The notes under the pieces are model-generated. The model ran no database searches. It was given only the letters and a program-made list of their open reading frames with translations, and had not been told where the DNA came from. A DNA stretch of 64,000 nucleotides from Pedobacter yulinensis. GTDB taxonomy: Bacteria > Bacteroidota > Bacteroidia > Sphingobacteriales > Sphingobacteriaceae. Position 1 is the first letter of the stretch. Every line of letters begins with the position of its first letter. The position numbers and the translations under genes are program-made. The stretch lies in the NCBI RefSeq assembly GCF_003029735.1, contig NZ_KZ686268.1, positions 310,001 to 374,000 of the forward strand, given 5' to 3'. This document shows positions 26,930 through 34,733 of the stretch, piece by piece.

Positions 26930-27445
26930 TCATATTCCGTTTCGCCTGAGCGCGGCTTTCTCTTCAGCAAGCAATGATTGATCGGCATCTGCCAGCGTAT
27001 AGGTTTTTACCCGGGTAATATTCAGTTCATCAAGAATATCGACCAGGTTCGAATAACGCGAGGCGGCAGCCGGCTTGATGATAACGATGAGGTCTTTTTG
27101 CTGTTTAAGCAGCTCGGTTTTTCTCGCAAGCAGCACCTTCCTGACGGCCGGCAGCGGAGCAAGCTTCATGTTTGTTGTACCCGGCTCGCCCATGTACCAC
27201 AAAACACGGTCGTTTTTACCAAGTACAAGTGTGAGTGTACGCGAGGCCGGATAGTGTGCAGGCCTGTCGCTGGGCACCGGCCGTGCTACATCCATGGCCT
27301 GGAAGCGCGATAAACTGGTGGTCAGCATAAAAAATGTGATCAGCAGGAACGCCAGATCAACCATGGCGGTCAGGTCGGTCGATGGAGCTGTTTTGGGTAA
27401 TCCCGGGCGAGCCTTGCTGCCCTGCGGAATCTGAAGAGTTGCCAT
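26930..27445 (-). CDS. Orphan ExbD-family protein
   Basis: A 171-residue paralogue of the ExbD at 19846-20397: the same STDLTAMVDLAFLLITFF helix with the proton-carrying aspartate, FQAMDVARP after it, WYMGEPGTTN, and VIIKPAAASRYSNLVDILDEL. No exbB or tonB gene adjoins it. It follows the superoxide dismutase gene by 63 bases and may share its transcript. It could join the complex encoded at 19000-21932 or serve a different receptor. No signs of decay. Confidence 0.88.
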   Translation of the reverse strand: MATLQIPQGSKARPGLPKTAPSTDLTAMVDLAFLLITFFMLTTSLSRFQAMDVARPVPSDRPAHYPASRTLTLVLGKNDRVLWYMGEPGTTNMKLAPLPAVRKVLLARKTELLKQQKDLIVIIKPAAASRYSNLVDILDELNITRVKTYTLADADQSLLAEEKAALRRNGI

Positions 27446-27508
27446 AACGGTTAGGTTTTTTTAACACGATGACAGGCCTGCTTCATATTCCACAGCTGGC
27501 AGCAAAAA

Positions 27509-28036
27509 TTATTTAATGGCTTCGATGACACCGCAGCCAATGCGCGGGCCTGAGTTGCCGGTTGGCTGGGTTTTGTAATCGTCTGTACCACCATGAACAA
27601 TGATGCCGCGGCCGATAATGCTTTTCGCATCCCCGTTGGCAATTGACCAGCGGTCGGTCGTTACAATGATTTCGCCCTGTCCTTTAGCATCCAGCTCAAT
27701 GTTGCCGATATCGCCAGAGTGGTAGCTTCCCGAACCCCACTTACCATGCGCCTCTTTTGTCGGGTTCCAGTGACCGTGTGCGTTTTCACCCATGTTGCCG
27801 CAGTCGCCATGTTCATGGAAATGAACGGCTACTGTACTGTCTGCCCGATCTGCGAAGTCTATACGCAGCGCCATCCTGATTTTACCGTCGCCGGCGTCAA
27901 AAAATTTCGCTACGCCGATTACGCTCGAGCCATCATTGGTTCTGTTCAGGGTGGCCCGTGCCAGTTCCTTATCTTCCTTATCGCATGATGTCAGACCGAT
28001 GGCCGCAACCAGGGCAAAAAACAGGTACTTTTTCAT
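27509..28036 (-). CDS. sodC: Cu/Zn superoxide dismutase lipoprotein
   Basis: A 175-residue protein with a lipobox (LTSC, Cys18), so it is predicted to be anchored in the envelope. Cu ligands H72 and H74 sit in HFHEHGDC, zinc-region histidines follow at 89, 97 and 106 with D109, and the last Cu ligand is H148 in GIIVHGG. The structural disulfide would be C79-C168. Converts superoxide to oxygen and peroxide. All metal ligands are present, so it should be active. Divergent from the 114-residue gene at 28184. Confidence 0.94.
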   Translation of the reverse strand: MKKYLFFALVAAIGLTSCDKEDKELARATLNRTNDGSSVIGVAKFFDAGDGKIRMALRIDFADRADSTVAVHFHEHGDCGNMGENAHGHWNPTKEAHGKWGSGSYHSGDIGNIELDAKGQGEIIVTTDRWSIANGDAKSIIGRGIIVHGGTDDYKTQPTGNSGPRIGCGVIEAIK

Positions 28037-28183
28037 AATTTAATTTTTAAAGTCTTTGCCTTAACAACAAATACCCGCTCCTTTGGTTTTCAGGGGCAGA
28101 CTACGTAACTGAGCCGTTAAAACACGCAAACTATTTTACCAGGTACTTGTTATTATTTTACATCACACCACTAACGAGGAACT

Positions 28184-28528
28184 ATGGAACATTCATTAGA
28201 AATGACCACACTAAGCCAGGTCTTGGAACGGTTAAGACAAAAGGGCTATGATAACGAAATCAAGATGTCTGACCACGGGCGCATGCAGGGTGTAGGCATT
28301 AACAAGATATATAAACCTGAAGATCTGAAAATCATCAAAACATTCAGGTTCGAAGGCGATTCAGACCCTGCCGATAACTCTGTCATCTACCTGATCGAAG
28401 ACAACGAGGGTTCGATCGGTTACATTCTGGATGCCTATGGCACCTACAGCGACCACGATGGGCCGGGCTTTGATGATTTCCTTAAAAAAATACCAATGGT
28501 TGACCGTGATCTTCAGGAACTGTTCTGA
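28184..28528 (+). CDS. Conserved small protein of unknown function
   Basis: A 114-residue acidic soluble protein without signal peptide or helices for the membrane. It has a helical start (LSQVLERLRQKGYDNEI) then FRFEGDSDPADNSVIYLIEDNEG and GYILDAYGTYSD. It belongs to a family found across Bacteroidota whose members are sometimes called phosphoribosylpyrophosphate synthetase; no PRPP-synthase active-site motif is visible, so that name is not supported. Monocistronic, followed by a clear terminator. Confidence 0.8.
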   Translation: MEHSLEMTTLSQVLERLRQKGYDNEIKMSDHGRMQGVGINKIYKPEDLKIIKTFRFEGDSDPADNSVIYLIEDNEGSIGYILDAYGTYSDHDGPGFDDFLKKIPMVDRDLQELF

Positions 28529-28552
28529 CAGCAGCCATCACAATCCTACACG

Positions 28553-28579
28553 AAGCAAGGCAACCCCTTGCTTTTTTTA
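28553..28579 (+). terminator. Rho-independent terminator after the 114-residue gene
   Basis: An 8-bp stem (28553-28560 with 28566-28573, AAGCAAGG/CCTTGCTT) with a 5-base loop is followed directly by a run of T. It lies 25 bases after the stop codon. Confidence 0.9.
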
Positions 28580-28595
28580 TTGTACAGCTGCCGAA

Positions 28596-28605
28596 CAAAC
28601 GTTTG
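28596..28605. promoter_or_regulatory. LacI-type operator site 1 (upstream of the GH109-like gene)
   Basis: Perfect 10-bp palindrome CAAACGTTTG, preceded by A and followed by C. The central CG is typical of LacI/PurR operators. It is 170 bp upstream of site 2 (centre to centre) and about 270 bp before the GH109-like gene, which would permit looping. The rest of 28606-28873 shows no gene. Confidence 0.75.
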
Positions 28606-28765
28606 CGCATAGCAATCTGCTGCAGGTGACTTTCCCGCCGCGTACACTAAGACCTTCTTCCTGCTTTTTATTCAAATGGCCGGTCAGCCAGCCCGCCAAC
28701 CTATCGCGGGCTTAATAACAGTACATTCCGTGCTGTTCAACGGGCTATTTATGCTTTTTGGATAT

Positions 28766-28775
28766 CAAACGTTTG
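28766..28775. promoter_or_regulatory. LacI-type operator site 2 (GH109-like gene promoter region)
   Basis: Second perfect CAAACGTTTG palindrome, again followed by CG, 98 bases before the ATG of the GH109-like gene. It probably overlaps the promoter of that gene, though I find no clean TAnnTTTG element in this interval. Confidence 0.78.
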
Positions 28776-28873
28776 CGTTGAAATACGTTACACAAAGCAC
28801 TCCATTTTTGCCCGGCAATCTTTACTTTCACTTTCCGAAACCAAACGGATCAACATACAAAAACTAAATAACC

Positions 28874-30223
28874 ATGGAAAGAAGAGATTTTCTTAAGAGT
28901 GGCGCAGTTGCGACGGCAGGCTTTACCATCTTGCCAACAGGCAAACTTTTTGCGGCCGCAGACGGCAAGGTGCGCCTTGGCTATATCGGCGTAGGAGCGC
29001 GTGGTATGAGCCATATCAGCGAGGCCTGTCTGCGCGATGACGTGGAAATCGTTGCAATCTGCGACACCCAGGAGAGTTCACTCAAAGTATGCAGGAACTT
29101 TATTGCCAAAAAAGGGCGTCCGGCAGCAAAAGAATATACAGGCGGAACCGATGCCTACAAAAAGATGATCGAGCGCAAGGATCTTGATGCTGTAATCATC
29201 GCCACACCCTGGGAGTTCCATCACCAGCAGTCGGTTGATTCAATGAAAGCCGGCAAATATGTAGGCTGTGAGGTGATTGCCGGTTTAACGGTAGATCAAC
29301 ATTGGGATATTGTCAAAACTTCTGAGAAAACAGGCATGCCTTACATGACGCTCGAGAACGTTTGTTACCGCCGCGATGTTATGGCTGTGCTGAACATGGT
29401 ACGCCAGGGGGTTTTCGGTGAACTTGTGCATCTGGAGGGGGGCTACCAGCACAACCTGCGCAACGTCCTGTTCAATGATGGCAAAAGTTATTACGGAGGC
29501 GGTGTTGAATTCGGTCCAAAAGCGCTCAGCGAAGCGCAGTGGCGGACCCAATATAACATTGATCAGGACGGCGACCTGTACCCCACCCATGGCGTTGGGC
29601 CACTGATGCAGTATGCCGATATTAACCGCGGCAACCGCTTTACCAACCTCGTTTCGTTCAGCTCTAAAGCCCGCGGCCTGGCTGCTTACGTTGAAGAGAT
29701 GTCGCCCGGCCACCCCAATGCAAAGATCAAATACAAAAATGGCGACGTGACGACCACACTGCTCAACTGTGCAAACGGCGAGACGGTGCTGCTTTCGCAC
29801 GACACGCACCTGCCCCGGCCCTACTCGATCGGATTCAGGGTTCAGGGAACCAAGGGAATCTGGATGGACGTGAACAAATCACTTTATATAGACGGCAAGT
29901 CGCCAAAATATGATACCTGGGAACCTGTAAAAGAATGGTTCGACAAATACGACCACCCACTCTGGAAGAAATACTCAAAACAGGCCGAAGGAGCCGGTCA
30001 CGGTGGTATGGACTGGTATGTTTTCAATGCCTTTATCCAGGCCGTAAAACAGAAAAAACAGACGCCCATCGATGTGTACGATTCAGTGACCATGAGCGTG
30101 ATCATGCCGCTTTCTACCCAGTCGCTTAAAGAAGGCAACAAACCGCAGGAATTCCCGGATTTCACCAAAGGAAAATGGAAAACCCGTAAAAATACATTCG
30201 CCCTGGACGACAGCGGCTTTTAA
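28874..30223 (+). CDS. GH109-like NAD-dependent glycosidase (alpha-N-acetylgalactosaminidase family), Tat-exported
   Basis: A 449-residue Gfo/Idh/MocA-fold protein. It begins with a Tat signal (MERRDFLKSGAVATAG) ending near residue 28, and has an NAD-binding GYIGVGARGMSH loop at 36-47. The sequence then follows the GH109 family closely: LENVCYRRDVMAVLNMVR (E161), WRTQYN (R224), and LYPTHGVGP (Y236, H239). In the Elizabethkingia enzyme the equivalent Glu, Arg, Tyr and His line the sugar site. GH109 enzymes cleave terminal alpha-GalNAc by a transient oxidation using tightly bound NAD. Tat export fits a cofactor-loaded enzyme. Sugar specificity is inferred from family; a plain oxidoreductase role is the alternative. 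Confidence 0.87.
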   Translation: MERRDFLKSGAVATAGFTILPTGKLFAAADGKVRLGYIGVGARGMSHISEACLRDDVEIVAICDTQESSLKVCRNFIAKKGRPAAKEYTGGTDAYKKMIERKDLDAVIIATPWEFHHQQSVDSMKAGKYVGCEVIAGLTVDQHWDIVKTSEKTGMPYMTLENVCYRRDVMAVLNMVRQGVFGELVHLEGGYQHNLRNVLFNDGKSYYGGGVEFGPKALSEAQWRTQYNIDQDGDLYPTHGVGPLMQYADINRGNRFTNLVSFSSKARGLAAYVEEMSPGHPNAKIKYKNGDVTTTLLNCANGETVLLSHDTHLPRPYSIGFRVQGTKGIWMDVNKSLYIDGKSPKYDTWEPVKEWFDKYDHPLWKKYSKQAEGAGHGGMDWYVFNAFIQAVKQKKQTPIDVYDSVTMSVIMPLSTQSLKEGNKPQEFPDFTKGKWKTRKNTFALDDSGF

Positions 30224-30262
30224 AGAAACTGCCTGAAAACAGGCATGTTTGGTTATAATTGT

Positions 30263-30302
30263 GGTGGTTCTGGTCGCGATGACCCGAACCATCTTTTTTT
30301 TT
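30263..30302 (+). terminator. Terminator after the GH109-like gene
   Basis: The arms TGGTTC (30265-30270) and GAACCA (30286-30291) plus an inner GG/CC pair enclose a short loop and are followed by TCTTTTTTTTT. A smaller hairpin with arms TGCCTG/CAGGCA lies just upstream near 30231-30246. Confidence 0.75.
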
Positions 30303-30310
30303 GCGGGAAA

Positions 30311-30338
30311 AACAAAAACCCGGCGAAGGGCCGGGTTT
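30311..30338 (-). terminator. Terminator after the hexosamine-kinase-like gene
   Basis: A 9-bp perfect stem (30316-30324 with 30330-30338, AAACCCGGC/GCCGGGTTT) with a 5-base loop. Read on the minus strand it continues into TTGTTTTT. It lies 20 bases after the stop of the kinase gene, back to back with the terminator of the convergent GH109-like gene. Confidence 0.9.
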
Positions 30339-30358
30339 GACAAATAGGATAAGGTGGT

Positions 30359-31432
30359 TTATTCGTGCTGGATATTTGCGGCGTAAAGGGTATCAACCAG
30401 CTGTTCGAAAGTTTCTTCCTGTTCAAGGTACCGCTCAAGCAGTGTAAACTGGTTACCGGCCCTGACCAGGTTGTGATCAGGATAAGCCGCGCCATAATAA
30501 CTGTCGCCATTCAGGTAATCGGTCAGAAAACGGATGGCCTGCATGTAAATCATAAACTTGCCTCCGTATACAAACCGCTCTTTTTCTGCCAGTGTGAGCA
30601 CCTCGCCCATTTCTGACAGGTAGCCGCTCACAATGGCCCTGAAATAATCGCCGCGAACCGAAATGCGCGAAAAATCTTTTTCTTCTTCATTTGCGGGCGA
30701 AAGGTATGTGCGCATCATGTCCCCCACATCGCTGATAAAATATCCGGGCATAACGGTATCGAGGTCAATCACGCATAAACCTTTTTGATGCGGATCGAAA
30801 AGCACATTGCTGATTTTGGTATCGTGATGTATGACCCGCTGGGGCAAAAGTTTATTGCGTACAATCTCGGTATACGCATCAGAAATATCCTCATACCGCA
30901 GCGCCTGGTCAATCCAGGAAGCAGCTTTTAACAGACGTTCGCTGTCTGCATGCTCCCGGGCTTGCCTGAACTGCTGCGCGCGGAGCTCCAGGTTGTGAAA
31001 ATCTGACAGCGTCAGGGCTAGTTCCGTTATCGGGAAATCGGCAAGCAGCCGGGTAAAGCGCCCGAACTGGCAGGCTGCTTCGAAGGCCTCTGTCTCGTTC
31101 TCAACGGTATTGATGGTTACAGATTGCGCTACAAAGGGAAATACCCTAAAATAGCCTTTGTCTGCTGTTTGCACCAGTGAGCTGCCGTCGGCCAGTTGCA
31201 GGGGCGAAACAAAAAGATAGGAGGGGTAATTTGCTTTCAGGTAATGGTCGATCTTCCTGATGTTTGCAGAAATGCGATGCGGATATTTAAATACTTTGTC
31301 ATTGATACGCTGAAGAATATAGGCCTCTTCATCGTTATACACCTTCCAGGTATGATTGATCAGCCCTGAGCCAAATTTCCGGATCCGGAACCGTTCGGGT
31401 GAAAAACCAAATTGACGGATGATATCTTGCAT
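30359..31432 (-). CDS. N-acetylhexosamine 1-kinase-like sugar kinase (APH fold)
   Basis: A protein of 357 residues from the ATG at 31432 (MQDIIRQFGF). The frame is open up to 31462, but the longer start would overlap the -7 element at 31460-31467, so the internal ATG is preferred. FGSGLINHTWKV is the nucleotide-binding N-lobe; HHDTKISNVLFD at 202-213 holds the catalytic aspartate and VIDLDTVMPG near 221-230 the metal-binding aspartate. This pattern matches NahK/LnpB kinases, which phosphorylate GalNAc or GlcNAc at C1. Operator CAAACGTTTG lies 62 bases upstream. Homoserine- or choline-kinase-like substrates cannot be ruled out from sequence alone. Confidence 0.82.
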   Translation of the reverse strand: MQDIIRQFGFSPERFRIRKFGSGLINHTWKVYNDEEAYILQRINDKVFKYPHRISANIRKIDHYLKANYPSYLFVSPLQLADGSSLVQTADKGYFRVFPFVAQSVTINTVENETEAFEAACQFGRFTRLLADFPITELALTLSDFHNLELRAQQFRQAREHADSERLLKAASWIDQALRYEDISDAYTEIVRNKLLPQRVIHHDTKISNVLFDPHQKGLCVIDLDTVMPGYFISDVGDMMRTYLSPANEEEKDFSRISVRGDYFRAIVSGYLSEMGEVLTLAEKERFVYGGKFMIYMQAIRFLTDYLNGDSYYGAAYPDHNLVRAGNQFTLLERYLEQEETFEQLVDTLYAANIQHE

Positions 31433-31459
31433 CGTGATAGTTTCTTGGTTGCTGAATTT

Positions 31460-31467
31460 CAAACATA
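31460..31467 (-). promoter_or_regulatory. -7 element of the hexosamine-kinase-like gene
   Basis: The minus strand reads TATGTTTG, a full TAnnTTTG match, placing the transcription start near 31453 and the ATG at 31432. The operator at 31494-31503 lies 26 bases upstream of it, overlapping the region where the -33 contact would be. Confidence 0.6.
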
Positions 31468-31493
31468 TGGAAATCAGGTCTCAATTCCTCGCA

Positions 31494-31503
31494 CAAACGT
31501 TTG
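31494..31503. promoter_or_regulatory. LacI-type operator site 3 (hexosamine-kinase-like gene promoter)
   Basis: Third perfect CAAACGTTTG palindrome with A before and C after, in the 108-base gap between the regulator gene and the kinase gene. Its position relative to the -7 element at 31460-31467 suits repression of the kinase promoter. Confidence 0.8.
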
Positions 31504-31540
31504 CTTGATTTTACCATCCGGGGAAGCAGATCGCCTGCGG

Positions 31541-32581
31541 TTAGCCATCCTGGCGCTTTTTAGCCGGCGATTCCACCAGCTGCGACTCGATCACGATCTT
31601 ATAAAAGGCAGCCTGCCCTTCTTCAGATTTGCTGTTCAGTAAATCGAAGAGAATATCTGCGGCACGCTGTCCCTGCACATAGGGAAATTGCTCAACAGAC
31701 GCAATTGGCGTATGGTCCATAAAATTGATGATGGGCAGGTTTGCGTAACTGACAAAGTCTAGATCGCTGGCCAGGTCGATGCCCAGTTTACGGGCATGCC
31801 TGATGGCGTACAGCGACACATAATCGTTAAAGGTAACAATGGCCGTGGGCCTGCGCCGGTTGTCCAGCAGCTCGTCCAGCGCCCTGATGGTACCACTTTC
31901 CGTCAGGTCGCAGCCAACGATCAGCGAGGGATCAAACTTAAGCCGGTTCTTCAGCATGGCTTTCACGTAGCCCTCCTTGCGCTGTCCGCTGGCAGCCAGG
32001 GTAGCAGGCCCGTTGATCATGCCAATACTGCGGTGGCCTTTCTTAAGCAGGTAATTAACCGCTTCGATGCTGCCGGTTTCCATATTACAGGCCACATAGT
32101 GAATGTCTTTCAGCGGCGGTACGCGGTCAAAAAAAACCACGGGAATGTTATAACGTTTCAGCATATCGAAATGCTCGAAGGTTGAAGTGGTCTTGGCCAC
32201 AGATACCAGCAAGCCATCGACCCGGTGGTTTTTCATTTTTTCTACAAGCTGTTTCTCTTTGTCCTGATCGTCGTGCGACTGCGCCAGGAGCACATTGTAA
32301 TTGCGTTTGTTCGCCACATCTTCTATCGCACTGATGGCAGAAGAAAAAAAGTCCTCTGACAGCTCGGGAAGAATGACCCCAATAGTGTACGTTTTTCCTT
32401 TCTGAAAGAGAATAGCGGTCTGGTTTGGCTCGTAGTTCATCTCTTCGGCCATGCGCTTTACCTTTTGCCTGGTAATAAGCCCGATGCTGGGGTGGTCATG
32501 CAGCGCCCGCGACACCGTTGAAATCGAAATATTCAGCTTTTTCGCTATCTCCTTAATCGTAGTCGGTTTCTGTTGCATCAA
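31541..32581 (-). CDS. LacI-family transcriptional regulator
   Basis: A 346-residue regulator. The N-terminal HTH reads TTIKEIAKKLNISISTVSRA (about 7-26), followed by the hinge region LITRQKVKRMAEEMNYEPN and a periplasmic-binding-protein-like sensor domain (IGVILPELSEDFFSSAISAI onward) that would bind a sugar or sugar phosphate. Identical CAAACGTTTG palindromes lie in front of the kinase, the GH109-like gene and upstream of this gene (32732), so I infer that it controls these three units. Effector not determinable; an amino sugar or its phosphate is the natural guess. Confidence 0.93.
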   Translation of the reverse strand: MMQQKPTTIKEIAKKLNISISTVSRALHDHPSIGLITRQKVKRMAEEMNYEPNQTAILFQKGKTYTIGVILPELSEDFFSSAISAIEDVANKRNYNVLLAQSHDDQDKEKQLVEKMKNHRVDGLLVSVAKTTSTFEHFDMLKRYNIPVVFFDRVPPLKDIHYVACNMETGSIEAVNYLLKKGHRSIGMINGPATLAASGQRKEGYVKAMLKNRLKFDPSLIVGCDLTESGTIRALDELLDNRRRPTAIVTFNDYVSLYAIRHARKLGIDLASDLDFVSYANLPIINFMDHTPIASVEQFPYVQGQRAADILFDLLNSKSEEGQAAFYKIVIESQLVESPAKKRQDG

Positions 32582-32731
32582 CGTGTTTGGTTAACGTTTC
32601 CAATATACGTATTATGTATTATGTATCCAATCAAACAGTGCCCTCCGTTATGAATGCCGGTATGCAGCCTGCCATAGCTTTTAACGTTTAGAGTTCATAT
32701 TTGTCAGTATAAAACTGCAGCCGGCTCAGCA

Positions 32732-32741
32732 CAAACGTTTG
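32732..32741. promoter_or_regulatory. LacI-type operator site 4 (upstream of the regulator gene)
   Basis: Fourth perfect CAAACGTTTG palindrome, with A before and C after, followed six bases later by a GCAAACG half site. It is about 150 bases before the regulator ATG, beyond the stop of the upstream thioredoxin-fold gene. A looser AACGTTT core also occurs near 32593-32599. This would allow autoregulation. Confidence 0.7.
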
Positions 32742-32759
32742 CATATTGCAAACGGCTGC

Positions 32760-33899
32760 TTAAAGCCGCCGCTGAATCTCTGCAATGGCCTCATCAGGCA
32801 GGAGTTTGCTGCAAACGATTTTCCCGTCTTTATTAACCAGGAACAAATATGGATGCATCATGCCGCTCAGCTTTTGTGCGTTTGGAGAACGGGCGCCCTT
32901 CAAATCGGCGTACTGCGGCCAGGGAAGCCGGTCGTGATCGATGGCACTTTTCCACCATTTTTCATTTTTATCAAGCGAAACGCCAATTACCTGAAGGCCC
33001 TTACCCTTATACGCCTCATACAGGCGTATCAATTCAGGATGTTTTTTCCGCAAACCATTGTCGTATGAAGTCCAGACGATAATCAGGTTCAGTTTACGCA
33101 GTTCTTTGCCGGGATCAAAATTCCCGCCTGCAGGTGTGCGGCCCTCAATGGCAGCCATTCTTGCGCCCACTTCCATGCCAAGGGCGTCTTCCGCTTGCGC
33201 AAGGAGCTTTTGGGCCATTTTTTCCTGCTGAACAGCCGGGGCTGTCCCGGTCAGGATCTTTTTGTAAAGTCTTGGGAAATTACCAGCCTCGTCCAGATCA
33301 TGGAGAAGGAAAGGCGTATGTTTGCTATCGGGATACTTCGCCGCGAATTCGCCCACCGCCTCTATATTGCCTTCATCGAGTCGCCGGAACAACCGGTCTT
33401 CTTCTTCAGCCGCTTCGCGAACGTCGTCGAATACCCGGCTGTCCATCTGCTGCCGTTTGCGTGCAACCTCGGCCTCGACGACAGCCCGTTTCGCCCTGCT
33501 GATCTTGTAGAAATGGATCAGCTCCTGCGCTTCGGTTACGTCTGATTCCGTTACCGGGTATGGCGCGTTGAACGCCGTATCTGCATGCAGCTTGTAGTTT
33601 CCTCCCTTCAGGTAAATGAAGTAACGGCTGTCCTGGCCGGGCCGTTCTCTGACCTGTCCGTTGCTGGTCCTGATCAGGTAATAACCTTCTTCGGCGAACG
33701 GCAGCTTGAACTCCTGTTTGGCATTATTCAGGTTTATTGCCGCAAGTGGCCTGGTTTCGGCTTGGCGGTAAATGCCCAGTGTTCCGTTTGGCCCGAAATG
33801 ATCAGACTCGATTTCAAAGCGTGCATCTGAAGGCGAACATGAAGAAAGCGCAAGGGCCGCGACCAACAAAGGGCGCAGGGCTGGGCTTAAATATTTCAT
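32760..33899 (-). CDS. TlpA/thioredoxin-fold lipoprotein lacking the CXXC motif
   Basis: A 379-residue protein with a lipobox (ALSSC, Cys21). Residues 30-110 are a beta-rich domain of the kind found before TlpA-like domains in Bacteroidota, residues 120-250 are helical and charged, and residues 260-379 form a thioredoxin-like domain (LIIVWTSYDNGLRKKHPEL, LQVIGVSLDKNEKWW, and the cis-proline segment HPYLFLVNKDGKIV). Where active members have WCxxC, this one has YDNGL (residues 279-283), so both cysteines are missing and thiol-disulfide activity is not expected. It may bind a partner or ligand. Confidence 0.85.
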   Translation of the reverse strand: MKYLSPALRPLLVAALALSSCSPSDARFEIESDHFGPNGTLGIYRQAETRPLAAINLNNAKQEFKLPFAEEGYYLIRTSNGQVRERPGQDSRYFIYLKGGNYKLHADTAFNAPYPVTESDVTEAQELIHFYKISRAKRAVVEAEVARKRQQMDSRVFDDVREAAEEEDRLFRRLDEGNIEAVGEFAAKYPDSKHTPFLLHDLDEAGNFPRLYKKILTGTAPAVQQEKMAQKLLAQAEDALGMEVGARMAAIEGRTPAGGNFDPGKELRKLNLIIVWTSYDNGLRKKHPELIRLYEAYKGKGLQVIGVSLDKNEKWWKSAIDHDRLPWPQYADLKGARSPNAQKLSGMMHPYLFLVNKDGKIVCSKLLPDEAIAEIQRRL

Positions 33900-33988
33900 A
33901 CGAAAGCGTGAATTTTTAGAATGTTTCTAAATAAAGACTTTGTGGTGTTTTTGATTTGCAGGTAGCACCATTAAGCCATATTATTAAA

Positions 33989-33996
33989 TACTTTTG
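33989..33996 (+). promoter_or_regulatory. -7 element of the succinate dehydrogenase operon
   Basis: TACTTTTG, a full TAnnTTTG match, 27 bases before the sdhC ATG. It overlaps the upstream in-frame Met codon at 33994, which argues for the ATG at 34024 as the real start. No TTTG is found at the usual 19 bases upstream. Confidence 0.62.
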
Positions 33997-34023
33997 CAAA
34001 TAAAAGAAATTAAAGTACATCTA

Positions 34024-34704
34024 ATGAGTAGTTTCGGAAAAGCTTTTTCCTCGTCTATAGGAAAAAAAGTCGTCATGGGCATCACAGGCCTGTTCCTGAT
34101 CTTGTTTTTGATCGTTCATTGTTTTCTCAATTCGCTTATTTTCCTGAACGACGGCGGAGAGACATTTAACCTCGGCGCTGAGTTCATGGCAGGTAACTGG
34201 GCCATCCGCGCTGGCGAGATTGTGCTGTTTATCGGGCTGATCCTGCACATTGTACAAAGTGCCAGGCTAACTTACGATAACCAGAAGGCAAGACCGGTAA
34301 AGTATGCCGCTTACAATGGCAGTGCGAACAGCAAATGGTACTCGCGGTCTATGGGCCTGTTGGGAACTCTGCTGCTGATCTTCCTCGTTGTTCACCTTTC
34401 GAACTTCTGGGTGGTTTCTCGTTTTACAGGCATTCCTACCCATGATGCGAACAACCGTGAAAACCTTTATGCCGTTATGGTTGAAAGCTTCCAGAACATC
34501 TGGATCGTAGTCCTGTATGTATTGTCTATGATTTCTCTGTGTTACCACCTGCTGCACGGATTTGCTTCTGCATTTCAAACCATGGGCTGGAACCACAAGA
34601 AATATGCTCCGGTCATTAAATCGGTTGGCGTGTGGTATTCGATCATCATTTCGGTATTGTTTGCAGCCATGCCGATTGCAATCTACACAGGCCTCATCAA
34701 CTAA
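34024..34704 (+). CDS. sdhC: Succinate dehydrogenase/fumarate reductase cytochrome b subunit
   Basis: A 226-residue membrane anchor with five predicted helices, of the single-subunit type that binds heme b (related to Wolinella FrdC/Bacillus SdhC). It starts [22 protein letters not shown]; conserved histidines lie in [31 protein letters not shown] and [15 protein letters not shown]. It transfers electrons between the iron-sulfur subunit and menaquinone. First gene of the sdhCAB operon. Confidence 0.93.
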   Translation: MSSFGKAFSSSIGKKVVMGITGLFLILFLIVHCFLNSLIFLNDGGETFNLGAEFMAGNWAIRAGEIVLFIGLILHIVQSARLTYDNQKARPVKYAAYNGSANSKWYSRSMGLLGTLLLIFLVVHLSNFWVVSRFTGIPTHDANNRENLYAVMVESFQNIWIVVLYVLSMISLCYHLLHGFASAFQTMGWNHKKYAPVIKSVGVWYSIIISVLFAAMPIAIYTGLIN

Positions 34705-34733
34705 TTTTTGAACGTATAATTCTCAATAACAGA

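Noticed and set aside
34632-34733. Upstream extension of sdhA
   Set aside because: It lies in another frame inside the end of sdhC; the ATG at 34734 gives the usual N-terminus.
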